From positions 8,722,432 through 8,786,431 of the forward strand of contig OZ014416.1 of the NCBI GenBank assembly GCA_963965975.1: 64,000 bases of DNA, in the 5' to 3' direction. The position numbers and the translations under genes are program-made. This document shows, one piece after another, positions 22,387 through 34,917 of this stretch (positions are counted from its first letter, which is position 1; each line of letters begins with the position of its first letter). The DNA comes from Xestospongia bergquistia (Eukaryota; Porifera; Demospongiae; Haplosclerida; Petrosiidae). The notes beneath the pieces were generated by a model. It saw only the letters and a program-made list of their open reading frames with translations. It made no database searches and was not told where the DNA came from.

Positions 22387-22475
22387 ATTTATTTCTATTG
22401 TTTTCAATAATTGATATAATGATAAATATTTACAAGAGAACATTAAATTATTAAATAATAAATAATGAAAAAAAC

Positions 22476-22980
22476 TTAAAAATTTTTGCTTGTGTGTTTT
22501 TTAATGTCTTTATCAAGGTAATCTTTAGCTTCATTGATTTTGGCGGCAAGATAAGGGGAACCCCCTCTATCAGGATGATTTAATAACATTATTCTTTTGT
22601 GTGCTTCTCTTATACGATCAGTAGGAGCTGATGGACTGACACCTGGATAAATGGATAGATGAATATGGTTAATGGATGCTTAGTTGCATTATGATTATGT
22701 TATATGGACAAATGGGTTTTAAAATGGATTGATTAGGCGATGACAACTTATTATAAATAAAAGATTTCCTTTAAATATGTTTTATTAATATACCTAATAT
22801 TAATCCAGCTTCACGACGAGTCATTTTTGTTTCAAACCCTCCGCGATAATATGCTGTAAACATTGGACTTTTTGGTAACTCTGATGTGTGCTTTTGTAAC
22901 TGACGAAAACTCTGAGTTAGTAACCGTGCCGCAAGAGCTGTTGCGGCTATTCCCAAACCAGCTAACATAAGACTAGTCAT
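22476..22980 (-). CDS. DNAJC19: TIM14/Pam18 (DNAJC19) co-chaperone
   Basis: Two exons, 22980-22794 and 22642-22476; 117 residues, the usual length. N-terminal membrane segment ([16 protein letters not shown]), then [20 protein letters not shown] and a J-domain with the HPD motif ([22 protein letters not shown]). In mitochondria this subunit stimulates mtHsp70 ATPase at the TIM23 import motor. Nothing unusual seen. Confidence 0.96.
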
Positions 22981-23487
22981 CTTTTAATATGATATCATAG
23001 ACAGAGAATACTGGAGGAATAAAAGAATAGATATTATATTACCGCCATTAGAAATAATAGTTACCTCAAAATGATGCTAGGACGCCATTTATATGATGAA
23101 ATGAAACAAAGGCGGGGTCTTTCGGACTGCGGAGGAGGGATTAGCGCTAATAGCGTACGTTTGAATAGCACGTTGTATCACGTGGTTTAGCGCTCTCTCA
23201 AGACACTTGTTATTGTTCTCTTGTGAATTGTAAAGACAAAATACTACAAATTACAATGCTCACTGCTAAAAGTAGTGTAACAAACGCGCTGTTGTCATAG
23301 CAACAGATATTTGATACATTCGTCAGTTGTGCAGATGCATTTGTGGTAACGGGTGTTGTTGTCAAAATATTATCACTATTTTAATAAGTTAAATTGATTA
23401 TTAAATTAACTACAATCACAAATTTATAAGAATACTCGTTTATAATAATACTGATGAAAATTCCTCTAATGATTTATTGAATTATCA
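22981..23487. other. Intergenic region with GC-richer promoter stretch
   Basis: Promoter side of DNAJC19 and 3' flank of the next gene. Around 23110-23190 it is less AT-rich with AGCGCTAATAGCG and CACGTG. No gene found. Confidence 0.5.
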
Positions 23488-24236
23488 TTAATCTTCTTGT
23501 GTTGCTGGTTGCTCATCCCCAACAGTTTTAGGAGGTTCTTCTTTAGGAGGAGCAGTTTCAGCTGGGGGATCTTGAGCAGGGGGAGGTTGACTTCGAGGTT
23601 GTTCTTGTATTGGTTCTGTTTGTTGCCGAGGTGCTTGTTGTCCTCCGTTCTGAGGAGGACGACGTGGACCACAGCATGATTTACAATATCCGCAACAACA
23701 GCACCAAAGAGTACATTTGCAACACATCCAGCAAATCCAGCAACCTAACACATTCAAGTAATACATTAAAAATACAGGACATATTACTTACCAGGATAGT
23801 CAGTCATACAATCATAACAACCTTCTCTAACGCTCTCTTTAACAGCATTTCCACTTGCTTGAACAATTTTTTGTGGAAATACAGACAACTCCTCACTTAT
23901 TACAGCTGGAACCTTTTGTATTTCGTGTTCTACAAGTTTTGTAATATTTTGTAGTTCTTCTTGAATGAGATGACTAGCTTCACCAAGCTGTGCACTGACC
24001 TCGTGGCTAATTTTAGGCACTTCTCCTTCAAAAGTACCAGACACTTTAGCAAGTTCTGCTGTTATACGATCTGTAGTTTTCTCCATCTCAATTCCTATAC
24101 GATCAGGAATTTTTTGTAATTCATCACCAATTCTCTCAGGGATTTGACTAAGTTGGTTTTGAACCATGTCCGGTACTTCTTGAAGTCCTTTTAGTCCTTC
24201 CACAGCATCCCCTACACCTCCTAGAATACCAGCCAT
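23488..24236 (-). CDS. 11-residue-repeat protein with Cys cluster and Pro-rich tail
   Basis: Two exons, 24236-23792 and 23744-23488; 233 residues. I do not recognise the family. Residues about 28-125 consist of nine consecutive 11-residue repeats of the type EELxKIPDRIG, predicting a long amphipathic helix as in apolipoproteins, perilipins or LEA proteins. From about 140 comes a Cys-dense segment (CWICWMCCKCTLWCCCCGYC, about 17 Cys in 40 residues), then a Pro/Gln/Glu-rich tail. No signal peptide. The Cys cluster could be S-acylated or bind metal. A lipid-surface or membrane-associated role is plausible (inference). The exon junction falls between the helical and Cys parts. Confidence 0.8.
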
Positions 24237-24901
24237 TGTTAAAACAAAGTCTTGTCAGTAGCAAAGAGAAGATGTTAGAAGGAATATATGAGTTGTGTAT
24301 CTAGGACACTTGTGAATACTTGAAAGAATGTTATTTAAATACTACAAAGTGGTTCCCACCTAACTACAAATAGTATATAATTATATAATAGAGTAAACAT
24401 TATTATATACTTCTCAAGTTGGCATGTGCATTCTGTTCTATTTTTAGTTGTTACTATTATTAGAATAGTTTCCTATACACTTGTGTTATGTCTACATATT
24501 TTAAGTGCAAGTGTGAGGCTTTTATGACTATGACTATTAAAGTATGAAAAGAATATTAAAATTCTAAATATAAATAGTTATAAATAGAATATCTAGCATG
24601 GATTGAAATATAAATAACTCTTCATATTGTATTGATACTAGATAATATTTTAAATATTGACTACATTATTTTATTTTATTTTTAATTAAACAAACTATTA
24701 TAAATAAGTAAATATGTTTATTGTACAAAAAATAATTTTTTAAAAGCGTTTTACGTTTTGCGGTCAATATAATTATAATTATTATAATATGTTAGTGGGT
24801 GTGTCCCAAGCAAGCGTGGTAGAGAAACGACTCAAGGTAAAGATATATCAATAAACACTCTCAATTCCTTCTTTAACAGGATAGGTACTTCCCTAAACAA
24901 A
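24237..24901. other. Intergenic region with 5' leader of NRBP
   Basis: AT-rich. Near 24838-24881 a GT..AG pair (CAAGGTAAAG ... TAACAG) may be a 5'-UTR intron of the NRBP gene. No other gene seen. Confidence 0.5.
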
Positions 24902-27787
24902 ATGCCTCGTAGTCCTGTTACATCTCAAACGAGTAGTACACTCACAAATGCTACTGAAGCTACAGCCAGTTCACAAGCTCTGACAGAAACGTTACATTTA
25001 ACAAGTGCCTCGACTGTCCCTGAACAAGATGAAGATGATGAGGAAGATGACGACGATGAAAGAATATTGGAAACAGGTCACAACGGCCGTTGGCAGAAAA
25101 TTAATCATCAGGTTAATTAAAGTAATTAATTAAATGAGTGTGGTATTATTTGTCCCATCTATTTATTTGGACACTTTAGTTGAGTTTGTATATATTTAAG
25201 AGTATAATACTGGCTTTAATTAAGTGGGTGTGGTCATTTATAGGTACCTCGGGATGTACCAGGTATTGACGATGCTTATTTAGCAATGGACACTGAAGAT
25301 GGTGTGGAAGTTGTTTGGAATGAAGTGATCTATTCTCAGACAAAACGAACAGGGAAAGGAAGCAAGGTACAACCCATTTGTATGTCTATTTCTCTGTCCC
25401 TTTGTCTCCCTGTCTGTCTCTTTGTCTGTTTGTCTATTTTTCAGTCTGTCTCTTTGTCTGTCTGTCCCTTTGTCTGTTTGTCTATCTGTCCAACTGTTTC
25501 TCTCTATGTCTTTATATCAATCTCTCTCCTTTTTATTGTCTTTCTTTAATAGGAGAGGCTTAAAAATATTCTACAGGGGCTGACATCAGTCAAGGTAACC
25601 CCCATAATTACTATCAAATAATTAACTCATATTCCTTTTCTAATTATTAGCATCAAAATATTGTAAATTTTTATGACTTTTGGCATGACAAAGTTAACAA
25701 TCAAGATAGAGTATGTCCCTAATAAATTAGTCATTAATTAACTATAATTATGTTTTATTGTCTAGCTGGTATTTATTACAGAATATATCACGTCAGGATC
25801 ATTAGCACAATTCTTGAAGAAAAATAAAAGAGTTAAAGGAACCAATGCAGTTAGCGATAAGGTATTTGGATGGATGGATGGATGGATTAATGGATAAATG
25901 GCTGACTGATGGATGGATTAATGGATAAATGGATGAATGGATGGATTAATGGATAAATGGCTGGCTGATGGATGGATTAATGGATATATGGATGGATGGA
26001 TGGATGGATTAATGGATAAATGGATGGATGGATGGATGGATGGATGGATTAATGGATAAATGGCTGGCTGATGGACGGATGGAATAATTATATTATAACT
26101 ATTTAGATTTGGAGACGATGGTGTCGTCAAATTCTCTCTGCTCTTAGGTAATATGATAAACCTTTATTAATAGTCTTTATCTTTAATATTACAGTTACTT
26201 ACACAAATTTGACATTATACATGGTAATCTGTCATTGGCCTCAATTTTTATTCAACACAATGGACTTGTAAAAATTGGATCTGGTAAGCCATTTTAAAAA
26301 TAATATTTTTAACCCTTTGTTCACTAGTATCTCCCGATGCTATACATCAACATGTCAAGACTAAGAACAAAGAAGTTAATACAACACTTCATTATGCTGC
26401 CCCTGAATACACTGGTATATTAATAATGATAATGAGTTAATTATAAAGGGGCACTTATTATAGAGGGACCTGTTAAAACGTCTGCCGATATTTATGCTTT
26501 TGGCATTTGTTCTCTTGAGGTGATCCCCACGTCCATTATGATGCACATGACATCTATTAAAGCTGATTTTTTATTTTTTATTTTTGTCAGATGTTAAATT
26601 TTGCTCTACTGGGTAATGGGGACTCTCCTCCTGGACTTCATGCACGAGGAGAAGCAAATGAAAAGGCTTTGGAGAGCTTAGATCCTCAAAAAAGAGAATT
26701 TATTCGCCTGTGTCTTCACAGTGATCCTGATATTAGACCAAAAGCTAGTGTATTATTGAAACATCATGTGTTACAAGAGGTATGTCTCTAAATGGTCTTC
26801 TATCTGTCCATTCACTTTTCAGGTTTTTAACTTGAAATTATTGTCAACTTATGCTTTACGAGGTGATAAATACAAAATACAGTCACTAGGTAATATGGAT
26901 TCATACATTTTAAAAATAGATGTACACACTTAGAAATGAATACATTATTAATAATAGATATATATTTATTATACTTTTCGTTATAGATAAGGATCTTGAT
27001 TACAGCCACAGAGCACCAGATGAAGTTTTAGCATTTACTGTTAAAGGAGGAACGCGAATTAATTTTTTGTATGCTACTAAAAATATTTAAAATTATTTGC
27101 TTTTTTGACAGAGCTTCTAAAACACCCAAAATTGAGATAGAGAATTTTTTTGACGATATCAGTCAAGATTTTCTACTTGACTCAGCATTACCTACAGACA
27201 GTCCAGCTAAAAAGGATGAACCTGGAGCAAGGTAGGCTATATGTGTTGACTCAAAATTACATTGAGTACAATCATTTTAAATTTATTATTTTTTATTCCG
27301 TTGTCAAAAATGTAGCAATAAATTTTAAAGTTTTGATAAAATTTTGTTGTTCTTTTCATTCATATTTTTGATTCATTTAGAACTGTTCCTGTATCAAATT
27401 CATCATCCGTTGATAGAAGTTCCACATTATACCATGACCCAGAAACAAAACGAGTATGTCCCTAAATATGATTAATTAATTATTGTTAATTATAATTATT
27501 ATAGATTTTATCAGCTACATGTGAAGTTAAACTTCATGAAGACAACAAACAAGAACTATACCTCAAATTACATTTTGAAAACAAAATGGAACGAGAGCTT
27601 CGTAGTGAGCTAACTGACGGTATGTTATATCAATCATGAGTGTTACCATGGTGATTTACTGTTACCATGGTAATTTTTAGGTGATAATGCAGGTGATTTA
27701 GCTACCGACCTTGTAGCTTGTGGCCTTCTTTCTGCAGAAGATCGTGCCAAAATCACAGAATTGATTGTCTCAAAATTAACTTATTAG
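24902..27787 (+). CDS. NRBP1: Nuclear receptor-binding protein pseudokinase
   Basis: Sixteen exons: 24902-25111, 25244-25366, 25553-25594, 25651-25710, 25766-25861, 26107-26147, 26195-26283, 26328-26414, 26464-26519, 26591-26779, 26823-26889, 26987-27068, 27112-27231, 27381-27453, 27505-27619, 27681-27787; 518 residues, near the vertebrate length. Family blocks: [62 protein letters not shown]. The kinase fold lacks the VAIK Lys, the HRD Asp (HGN instead) and DFG, as in all NRBPs: a pseudokinase. The acidic N-terminus and C-terminal helical domain are kept. NRBPs act in ubiquitin-ligase scaffolding and trafficking. Could equally be named NRBP2. Confidence 0.95.
25862..26090. repeat. TGGA-rich intronic minisatellite
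   Basis: Degenerate tandem array of (ATGG)n with ATTAATGGATAAATGGCTGG units, within NRBP intron 5. The earlier intron (25380-25550) is a pyrimidine-rich TCTGTCTCTTTG tract. Confidence 0.9.
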
Positions 27788-28095
27788 GTGTGTTTTAAAC
27801 AAATCATTCACTTCCTCTTAACTTGAAAAAGTTTATATGTAACATGTTATAGTGTTTATTGTCATTAATATCACTGTTTTTAAATGTTGTATTAATGTTT
27901 TAAATATTATAAAAGTGTTCCTTGTTTTACTAGTACATGTACAAGGTAAATTTTTACAGATTTTACACAACATTTCTAAATAAAATCAATTACTCTTCTT
28001 AAAAAGGATCTATATAGCTAACTTATTAATAAATATTACTAATTTTGGTTTGGTGACCACTCCCCCAATATAAAGTTCTTACCACGTGGAAAGAT
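27788..28095. other. Intergenic region
   Basis: 3' flank of NRBP and promoter of RIDA. Contains AATAAA-type signals; no gene seen. Confidence 0.5.
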
Positions 28096-28933
28096 ATGGC
28101 TGCTAGACAAATCATAAGACGAATTATTCAAGCTGAGGAGATTGCTAAACCAGTAGGACCTTACAAGTAAGAGATATATACACTCTCAGTTGTGTATCTC
28201 TTTCTCTCTCTCTCTCCATTAGTCATGCTGTTATTGTTGATCAAACTATGTATCTATCTGGAACGATTGGTATGAATAAGGTAACTGAGCTTTAGTCTCA
28301 TTCCCATGTTACATGAATGGTTTGAGTCTGAGACTGCTTATTACTGTTTTCTATATTACAGGAGGGCGTGTTAGTTTCTGGTGGTATTGAGGCAGAAGCA
28401 AAACAGGTATAATTTATCTATTGAACTTCTTGTTAATTTTTCTTAGGCTCTAGAAAATGTCAAAGCTGTGCTTAAAACAGGAGGATGTACATTTAATAAT
28501 GGTACCTGTTATTATGATTATCTTAAAATTATTCATAATCCAGTTGTCAAGACAACTGTTTATTTGGCTGATATGAAGGACTATGGATCTTTTAATACTA
28601 TTTATGGAACATGTTAGGGGAATTATTTAAAATTTAGTATGATTATCATGTAAAATTTGTCTAGACTTCACAAGTCATCAACCTGCAAGAGCTTGTTTTC
28701 AAGTGGCTGCCCTTCCTAAGGTAATACTTCGATATTATGTGGTATATTAAGGGTTAAAAATGAATGGCATTCCTGAATAAAACTTGAATGTGGTTAAATT
28801 TAGTATGTAAATACCTACAAAATTTTGTTGTATATTTTATTTTTGACTACATATCCACTATATATTTTTATTTTAGGCTGCTCGTGTTGAGATCGAAGCT
28901 GTTGCTGTAGTAGGTGATATTATAGATCAGTGA
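28096..28933 (+). CDS. RIDA: RidA (UK114) enamine/imine deaminase
   Basis: Seven exons: 28096-28166, 28223-28280, 28362-28406, 28447-28501, 28544-28612, 28665-28720, 28877-28933; 136 residues. Family signatures: GPY(N)HAVIVDQTMYLSGTIGM, EAKQALENV, VVKTTVYLADM, and PARACFQVAALPK with the catalytic Arg. RidA hydrolyses reactive 2-aminoacrylate-type enamines in cytosol and mitochondria. Seven exons for 411 coding bases shows how finely this genome splits genes. Confidence 0.97.
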
Positions 28934-29012
28934 TGAGTTGCCATAGAAACAGGTTTAAACAATTATTTGATTAAAACTGCTTATTGCTAAGTACAATAAT
29001 GATATTAATTAA

Positions 29013-29762
29013 TTATAGTCCATTATTTTCTGATTGAATATTGTTATCAATTCTGCTCTGGTCATCATTATCTGTCTTCTCATCTACGTGCTCTTCATTT
29101 TTTTCTTCAATGTATTTATTTAAAGCTTTTTCTGTTATGACTTCAATCATTTTTTGGATTTTTCTTCTCTCTTCATAATATGTATCCAAAGCTTCTTGCA
29201 TCATGTCTTCAACCATTTTTGAAACCCATTTTATTTCTCTTGTTTCCTTTCGAGTAATGTACCCGCGATATGCTGCCTGGATTACAACAGCTGCATTTTC
29301 TTCAGATTTTTTCTTTGATGATCTAGTTTCGTTGTCTGTTCCATTAACTTGTTGTAAATGTGATCGTCCTGCTATGTCTAGTGAAAAATAGTTACATCAA
29401 CAACTTTATTATAGTTAAAAAACATGTTTAAAAATAACTTTAATATGCAGGGTCTTCCCCTATTAAATGATATAATTCGTCTTACTTGCATTATTTCTTC
29501 TTACATCATTTCTTTTTGCGTCATTTATTTTCGCATCATTATCATAAACATCATCATAAGCTAAATTTAACCTATTTTTACAACTATTACAAACGGTATC
29601 TCCCTCAATTACATCTCCACAGCCAGAACATTTTCTAGAAGAATTTCTTTTTTTATTTACTGGTTCCGGATCTTGTAGCTTGGCATTTTCTTCAACAGCA
29701 ATTATTTGCCTAGGGACTGTATCAATAGGACGTATTGCTGATGTCGAGGAACCACAGCCCAT
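29013..29762 (-). CDS. IQ-motif protein with myristoylation-type N-terminus
   Basis: Two exons, 29762-29486 and 29377-29013; 213 residues. Begins MGCGSSTS: Gly2 and Cys3 fit N-myristoylation plus palmitoylation. Residues about 43-63 have C-x2-C...C-x2-C (KCSGCGDVI..TVCNSCKNR), a small zinc-ribbon. Around residue 125-145 is an IQ calmodulin-binding motif (VIQAAYRGYITRK), followed by a charged coiled-coil tail. Probably a membrane-anchored calmodulin-binding adaptor. Family not recognised. Divergent from SRP14, 159 bp between start codons. Confidence 0.82.
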
Positions 29763-29921
29763 TTTGAAGCTTGTGTGGTGAGAAAAACAATGCAGTTATG
29801 TTAGGTGCTCAAGTTCACACCTGTTTCAGGTGATAATTATTGGTATTTGTATATTTTTGTCCACAATTGGATATTTGTTGAAAGAATATACGGAGAGAGT
29901 ACGGAGATAGTAAACTAAGTC

Positions 29922-30481
29922 ATGGTGCTTGTTAGCAATGACGGATTTCTTACAGCTCTTACAAAACTCTTTCAATCTTCGAAATCTTCTGGAACTATTT
30001 GGATAACTATGAAAAAATGTATGAATTAGAAATAATTGTAATGTTAGTGATCATGTGTCTACCCTAGTCTCATTGTCATATGATTGATCACGTGACCTTT
30101 TGTATGTCCTGTGACTCTGTTATAGATAATGGACGTACAAAGCCACACCCTAGACCAAGTAAGAAGACTAAAGGAGGAGCTAGTTCGGAACCAGACGATA
30201 ATTTATGTTTATTACGAGCAACTAATGGCAAAAAAAAGATTAGTACTGTGGTAAGTGGGTGTGGTTAATAGTTGTGGTTAACATTCTATTGTTAATCATA
30301 GGTTAGTTCTAAAGAAGTGACACGATTTCAAATGGTCAGTTTTATTGAGTACATGTAATGTTAATGTGACCACACCCTTTTCCAGGCCTATGCAAATTTA
30401 TTAAAAGCTCACCTGGATGGACTGAAAAAACGAGACAGACAATCATCAAAATTGACTGATAAAAAAGGGAAAAAATCATAA
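29922..30481 (+). CDS. SRP14: Signal recognition particle 14 kDa protein
   Basis: Four exons: 29922-30018, 30126-30250, 30302-30334, 30386-30481; 116 residues. Matches SRP14: MVLVSNDGFLTALTKLFQ, GRTKPHPRP, NLCLLRATNGKKKISTVVSSKEVTRFQMAY, then a Lys-rich tail. With SRP9 it binds the Alu domain of SRP RNA and slows elongation. Confidence 0.97.
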
Positions 30482-30531
30482 AAAATTGATAAATTTTGTA
30501 AGTTTCAATTTTAATAATCACAGGTTTCAAT

Positions 30532-32474
30532 TTAATTATCATTGTTCCACACTACTTGTCCAGCTACCAATGTTTGACGTAATTGATGGTTATCATCAAA
30601 CAGCAATAAGTCAGCTCTCTTTCCCACAGCTATCTCTCCTATATTGTCCAACTTAGCCACTCTAAGGAACATACCATAAATTTCTTACTTAAAAATGACT
30701 AAAGACCACAAGCTATTTTATATAGCATATGGTCTTCAGCTCAAAGATTGACCTAGCTGGATTCTCAGAGAGCATCCTTATAGCATTGGGTATTGTTACT
30801 CCTAATATGTTAACTAAATTATAAAAGATATCTAACATTGAACAACAGCTACCAGCAATTGTACTAGTCCCTTCAAGAACCATAGTTTTACAATCATCTG
30901 AAACAACCACTGGAAAAAGAGATGGGTAAGTCTATGATTATTGGTCGATACTCACATTTTCGGTTATTATAATTAATGAATTCTCCTGGGCAAGTAGCTT
31001 GATGAACAGAATCAGTTATAAAACATATATCCTGACTACCTCGTGCTTGTATCAAAGCAGAAAGTGTCAATGGATGCCTAGTATACAACAGGAGTATATA
31101 GTACATGAATATGTATTATACATGTAACAATACATGTTGTTACATGTATTGTACATGTAACAATACATGTGATTACATGTATTGTACAAGTAACAATACA
31201 TGTTGTTACACATACCCGGTATTGTACATGTAATAATACATATTGTTATATGTATTGTACATGTAATAATACATATTATTACATGTATTGTACATGTAAC
31301 AATATATGTCCTTACATGTATTGTACATGTTACAGTACATGTTGTTACATGTAATAATACATATTGTTACACACTCTTGATGGATAAGTAATCTTACACA
31401 TGAGCCAAGTCTCCAATAACTTCAACAGTAGGTGGATTAATATCTTTATAATTTGGTAAAAGAGGGTATTGAGATGTCAATCCAAAGTTGACTAAACTTG
31501 GACAACTACAATAAATACCTTATGTTAGTGAATGTCGCAAGAAATAACTTGCTCACCGATGATGAAAACTAGATACATTAAAAATGTGAGTCATATGAAG
31601 AGGATCAGAAGATAATGCTAATGTTCCTAATATCTCATCCTCTGTAGCCACACGATCGTGTCCAAGAGATGGTTTAACTCCCCTATCAGTATAAAGGAAT
31701 ATGTAATCAGACTATCCCATGTCACACCTATATAATTATACTGTATTAGTCACCTTTTTAATAATGCCTTTATTCTCTGATAGTTGCATTTAGCTTCAAG
31801 ATGTGGACTAATAGTCATCAGTTTTAAATATGGTATGCTATCAAGACATCTCTCAAAATTGTCCAATGATATTTCCGTATCACTCTTGGGTAACCCCCCA
31901 CAATCATTCACTATTGGACCCTGCAACACAAGTTATTACTGGTCAAACCAGTTTATCCTGTTTACCTCAGCATATACACCTTCTAATACCGCACCTCGGT
32001 CAGTATGACCAACAGTATTTGCTAATGCTTTGAATAATTGTGTGTTATCAATGTCTTTTGGAAGTACAATGGTTGCTAGGCAACTAGTTGTGCCTTGACT
32101 AGGTAATTTATTAAGAGTATAATCTGAGAATTAATTAATTAATTAACTTTAATTAGTTTCTATATACCTGGGTTTGACCAAAATTGAGTAACATCATCAG
32201 CTCCACCTACATAATTAGAGTTAGTTACTGGTATTATTATAGGGTTTTACTCATAATGACCTAATCCATGAGTATGGAGGTCAAAAAATCCAGGAGTAAG
32301 AAGATGAGTCTTCAATAACATTGCATTTGAAACTTCAGGTGGATCAGTTTGAATTGAGGCAATGACGTCACCTTTGATTATAATATATAGAGGTCCTTCA
32401 TGTTCTTGACCTCTAGGCAGAATAATCCTCCTTGCTTCTATTACAGTGTAAATGCCTCTGTTTTGTTCCATCAA
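30532..32474 (-). CDS. NagA/AMDHD2-like N-acetylglucosamine-6-phosphate deacetylase
   Basis: Nine exons: 32474-32261, 32206-32168, 32123-31966, 31920-31754, 31682-31557, 31505-31398, 31077-30956, 30909-30753, 30661-30532; 406 residues. Amidohydrolase features: DLHTHGLGGADD, EGPIVNDCGG (metal Glu), SPHLEA, SLGHDRVATEDEI, THIFN, and ITDSV with the catalytic Asp. It ends with the typical GEIAVGKRADLLLFD. Deacetylates GlcNAc-6-P in amino-sugar recycling. The stretch normally reading DGxHV is GDLAHVHP, so substrate may differ; hence no symbol. Introns 1 and 8 appear to begin with GTCA. One intron holds a TACATGTA repeat (31105-31375). Confidence 0.85.
31105..31375. repeat. Quasi-palindromic tandem repeat ACATGTATTGTACATGTAA
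   Basis: About eight units of roughly 33 bp mixing TACATGTATTGTACATGTAA and AATACATGTTGTTACATG. Each unit is nearly self-complementary, so the array can fold on itself. Lies in an intron of the amidohydrolase gene. Confidence 0.9.
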
Positions 32475-32648
32475 TTGATCTTAAAGTCTTCAAGAGAAGA
32501 TATTCTGCAAACTGTGTGTTAGTAGTATCCGGAGCTAATTTATTTATCTCCATTACATTCTTTAAGAAATTTTAGAATGTTTCCGTACACTCCCGTAAAT
32601 CTACAAATGTCTGCGGATAGTAAATTTTAGGGTGGGGCTGGGTGTGCC

Positions 32649-34535
32649 ATGGGTAAAGGCCGAAAACAGGAGGTTCCCTTTGAGACACAATCAGTATGTA
32701 GTTCAGTATAATATTTAATGCTTTCTAGTTTATTTTAGGACCTCCCTTTGGAAGAGAGCTATAATCCAAATAAGGAGAGGTTTTGTGGACAGATAGTCGG
32801 TATATTTTGCATGATATTATTGTTACTTGTAAGTTAACAGAGCAGTTAATAACTTATCATGTTGTGTTAATAGAGTGGAGTATTTCTTGCTGTTGGATGT
32901 GGTCTCTGGGCATTGATTGTAACTCGTAATGTACGATATATAGTGGATAATGATGTAAGTATGATGTAATGCTTTTCATACTATTATGATCACTTTATGC
33001 ATCCATTTATCTCATGGAGCATCCATTTATCTTATCCCTTTATATCCATTTATCTCACAAAGCATGATTATTCCTTTATGTATCCATTTATTTTATGGAG
33101 TGTCCATGTCTTCTTAATGTATCTTTAATGTATCCATTAATCTCATGGAACATCCTCTTATGCATCCATTTTACCTTATGATGCATCCATTTCTTTTTTA
33201 TTTATGTTATACATTATTATATACCTTATGCATCCATTTACCTCATCATTATTCATCCATTTAATACAGTATCGTGCAGTCATTGTCGGCTTTATAATAA
33301 TATCTGCAACTCAAATAATCACAAGTAACAATAGAATATTAACTATAATAACTAAAATAACTTAATACTTATTTTTCTTGTCTATTTATAGTATCTGTTG
33401 GTGTATTTGCTTTGTTAAAACGTCATATTTGTCTTATCACATTAGTAAGTATTTAATGATACAGAAATGGATGAATGTTTGATGGATGGATGCATAAACA
33501 ACTAGACAAATGGACAGCCGAGCAATAGATGATTAGATAATAGATACATAAATTGTACCAATACAGTTAAAAGAATGATATAAGAACAAGAATAGTAATA
33601 CCAGATAACTGTTGGTGTAGTCCTTATACTCAGTAGGGGTACTATTAAAATATGATAGTATTTGACCTATAATTATTTCAAATGCTAATGTTATGTCATT
33701 AATAACCTGATAGTATTACTTAATAAGAAACATTATTAACTTGAAAGAATTCAAATACTGTCTTTTATTTTTAGTATTGTGTTCTCACATTTGCTGTAGC
33801 CATTTGTCTTTTTGTAATCAATATTTACATTTTTGTTGAGAGGAACTCTGTAAGTCATATTATAAACCCTAAACCCTTAATATTTTGATCTAATAGTTCA
33901 TTAATGATATCAGTAACAGGATAAGCCAGACTAATCCTGATAATTATCCAGATATTGACAATACAGTAAGTATATTGTGATATTTGTGATATATTAATGT
34001 ATTATTTTTAGTTTGGTTGTGAACTATCACAAAATCTCACTGCTACTACATTGGTTAGTAATACAAATGAATTATTTAGCAATATATGAAACTATGTAAT
34101 TGTTGCTTTCAGGAAGAGTGTAGTAAAGAGGCAAAGAGATGGGTAGATCTCTCCTTGTGGATAATATTTGGTTGTGGAATATATCAAATACTAATTTTGG
34201 TAAGTGGGCGTATATACCACATTCCATTAATAATGACTATTCATTTGTAGTCATTTGTATTACTATCAACTTGTTTGTTACATAAGTTTATATTGAGAAG
34301 TAGACGTTTCAATGAAAGAAGGAGACGACATGAAATAAGAAGACCAAGGAGACGAATTTTCAAGCAACGTAATAGTATTGTTGTACCACTTGATGAGAGG
34401 GAGTGGTCTCGTGAAGGTGTCATTCCCAATGCTCCTCCTATGCCAAGAAGACTAACAGATGTTCCACCAACAAGACCTCGTTATGTATTGCGTCATAGCA
34501 ATACCTTAATAGATAATCTATATGACATATTTTAA
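32649..34535 (+). CDS. Four-pass membrane protein, unidentified
   Basis: Ten exons: 32649-32693, 32739-32795, 32874-32954, 33270-33324, 33392-33444, 33775-33849, 33897-33965, 34012-34053, 34113-34199, 34251-34535; 282 residues. Short charged cytosolic N-terminus, then TM1 (GVFLAVGCGLWALIV), TM2 (AVIVGFIIISATQII), TM3 (CVLTFAVAICLFVINIYIF), a 50-residue loop with a GCELSQNLT stretch (two Cys, possible N-glycosylation), TM4 (LWIIFGCGIYQILILSFVLL) and an Arg-rich, Pro-containing tail. The topology resembles tetraspanin-like proteins, but the CCG motif is absent. Family not recognised. Exon 2 must end at ATA|GTCGGT to keep frame. Confidence 0.75.
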
Positions 34536-34917
34536 AATACCAACTAGTCTTGTTATACAGAAGGTATTAGTTGTAGACAATATTCCTTGTCAATTCTAAA
34601 TATTCCTATCATATTGTAACTGCTCAAACATTCCAATTCAATGATATACAATGTAATGACATAACAAGATTCCATAATATTAAAATTAATAGTGTATTCA
34701 TTACTATTGTTATCATATAGCAGTATGTTGTTTCAAATTTTCCTAATACGTGTTAATAAGAGGTACGCACTCCAGTGCAGTCTCTGCGTTTATTTGCTAT
34801 GAATATCATTACCGATTTCCCCTGGTCGAGAGGTGTGACTATGCGAGGGAGGGAAGTACCTCTGTCACCCTTCCCATTTCCCTTGGGAGCACCTGACGTT
34901 ACTCAAGGTCGAATACT
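34536..34917. other. Intergenic region and 5' leader
   Basis: 34770-34917 is less AT-rich and looks like promoter/leader of the following gene. No other gene seen. Confidence 0.5.

Noticed and set aside
25862..26130. Minus-strand [11 protein letters not shown] frame
   Set aside because: Translation of the TGGA-type minisatellite in an NRBP intron.
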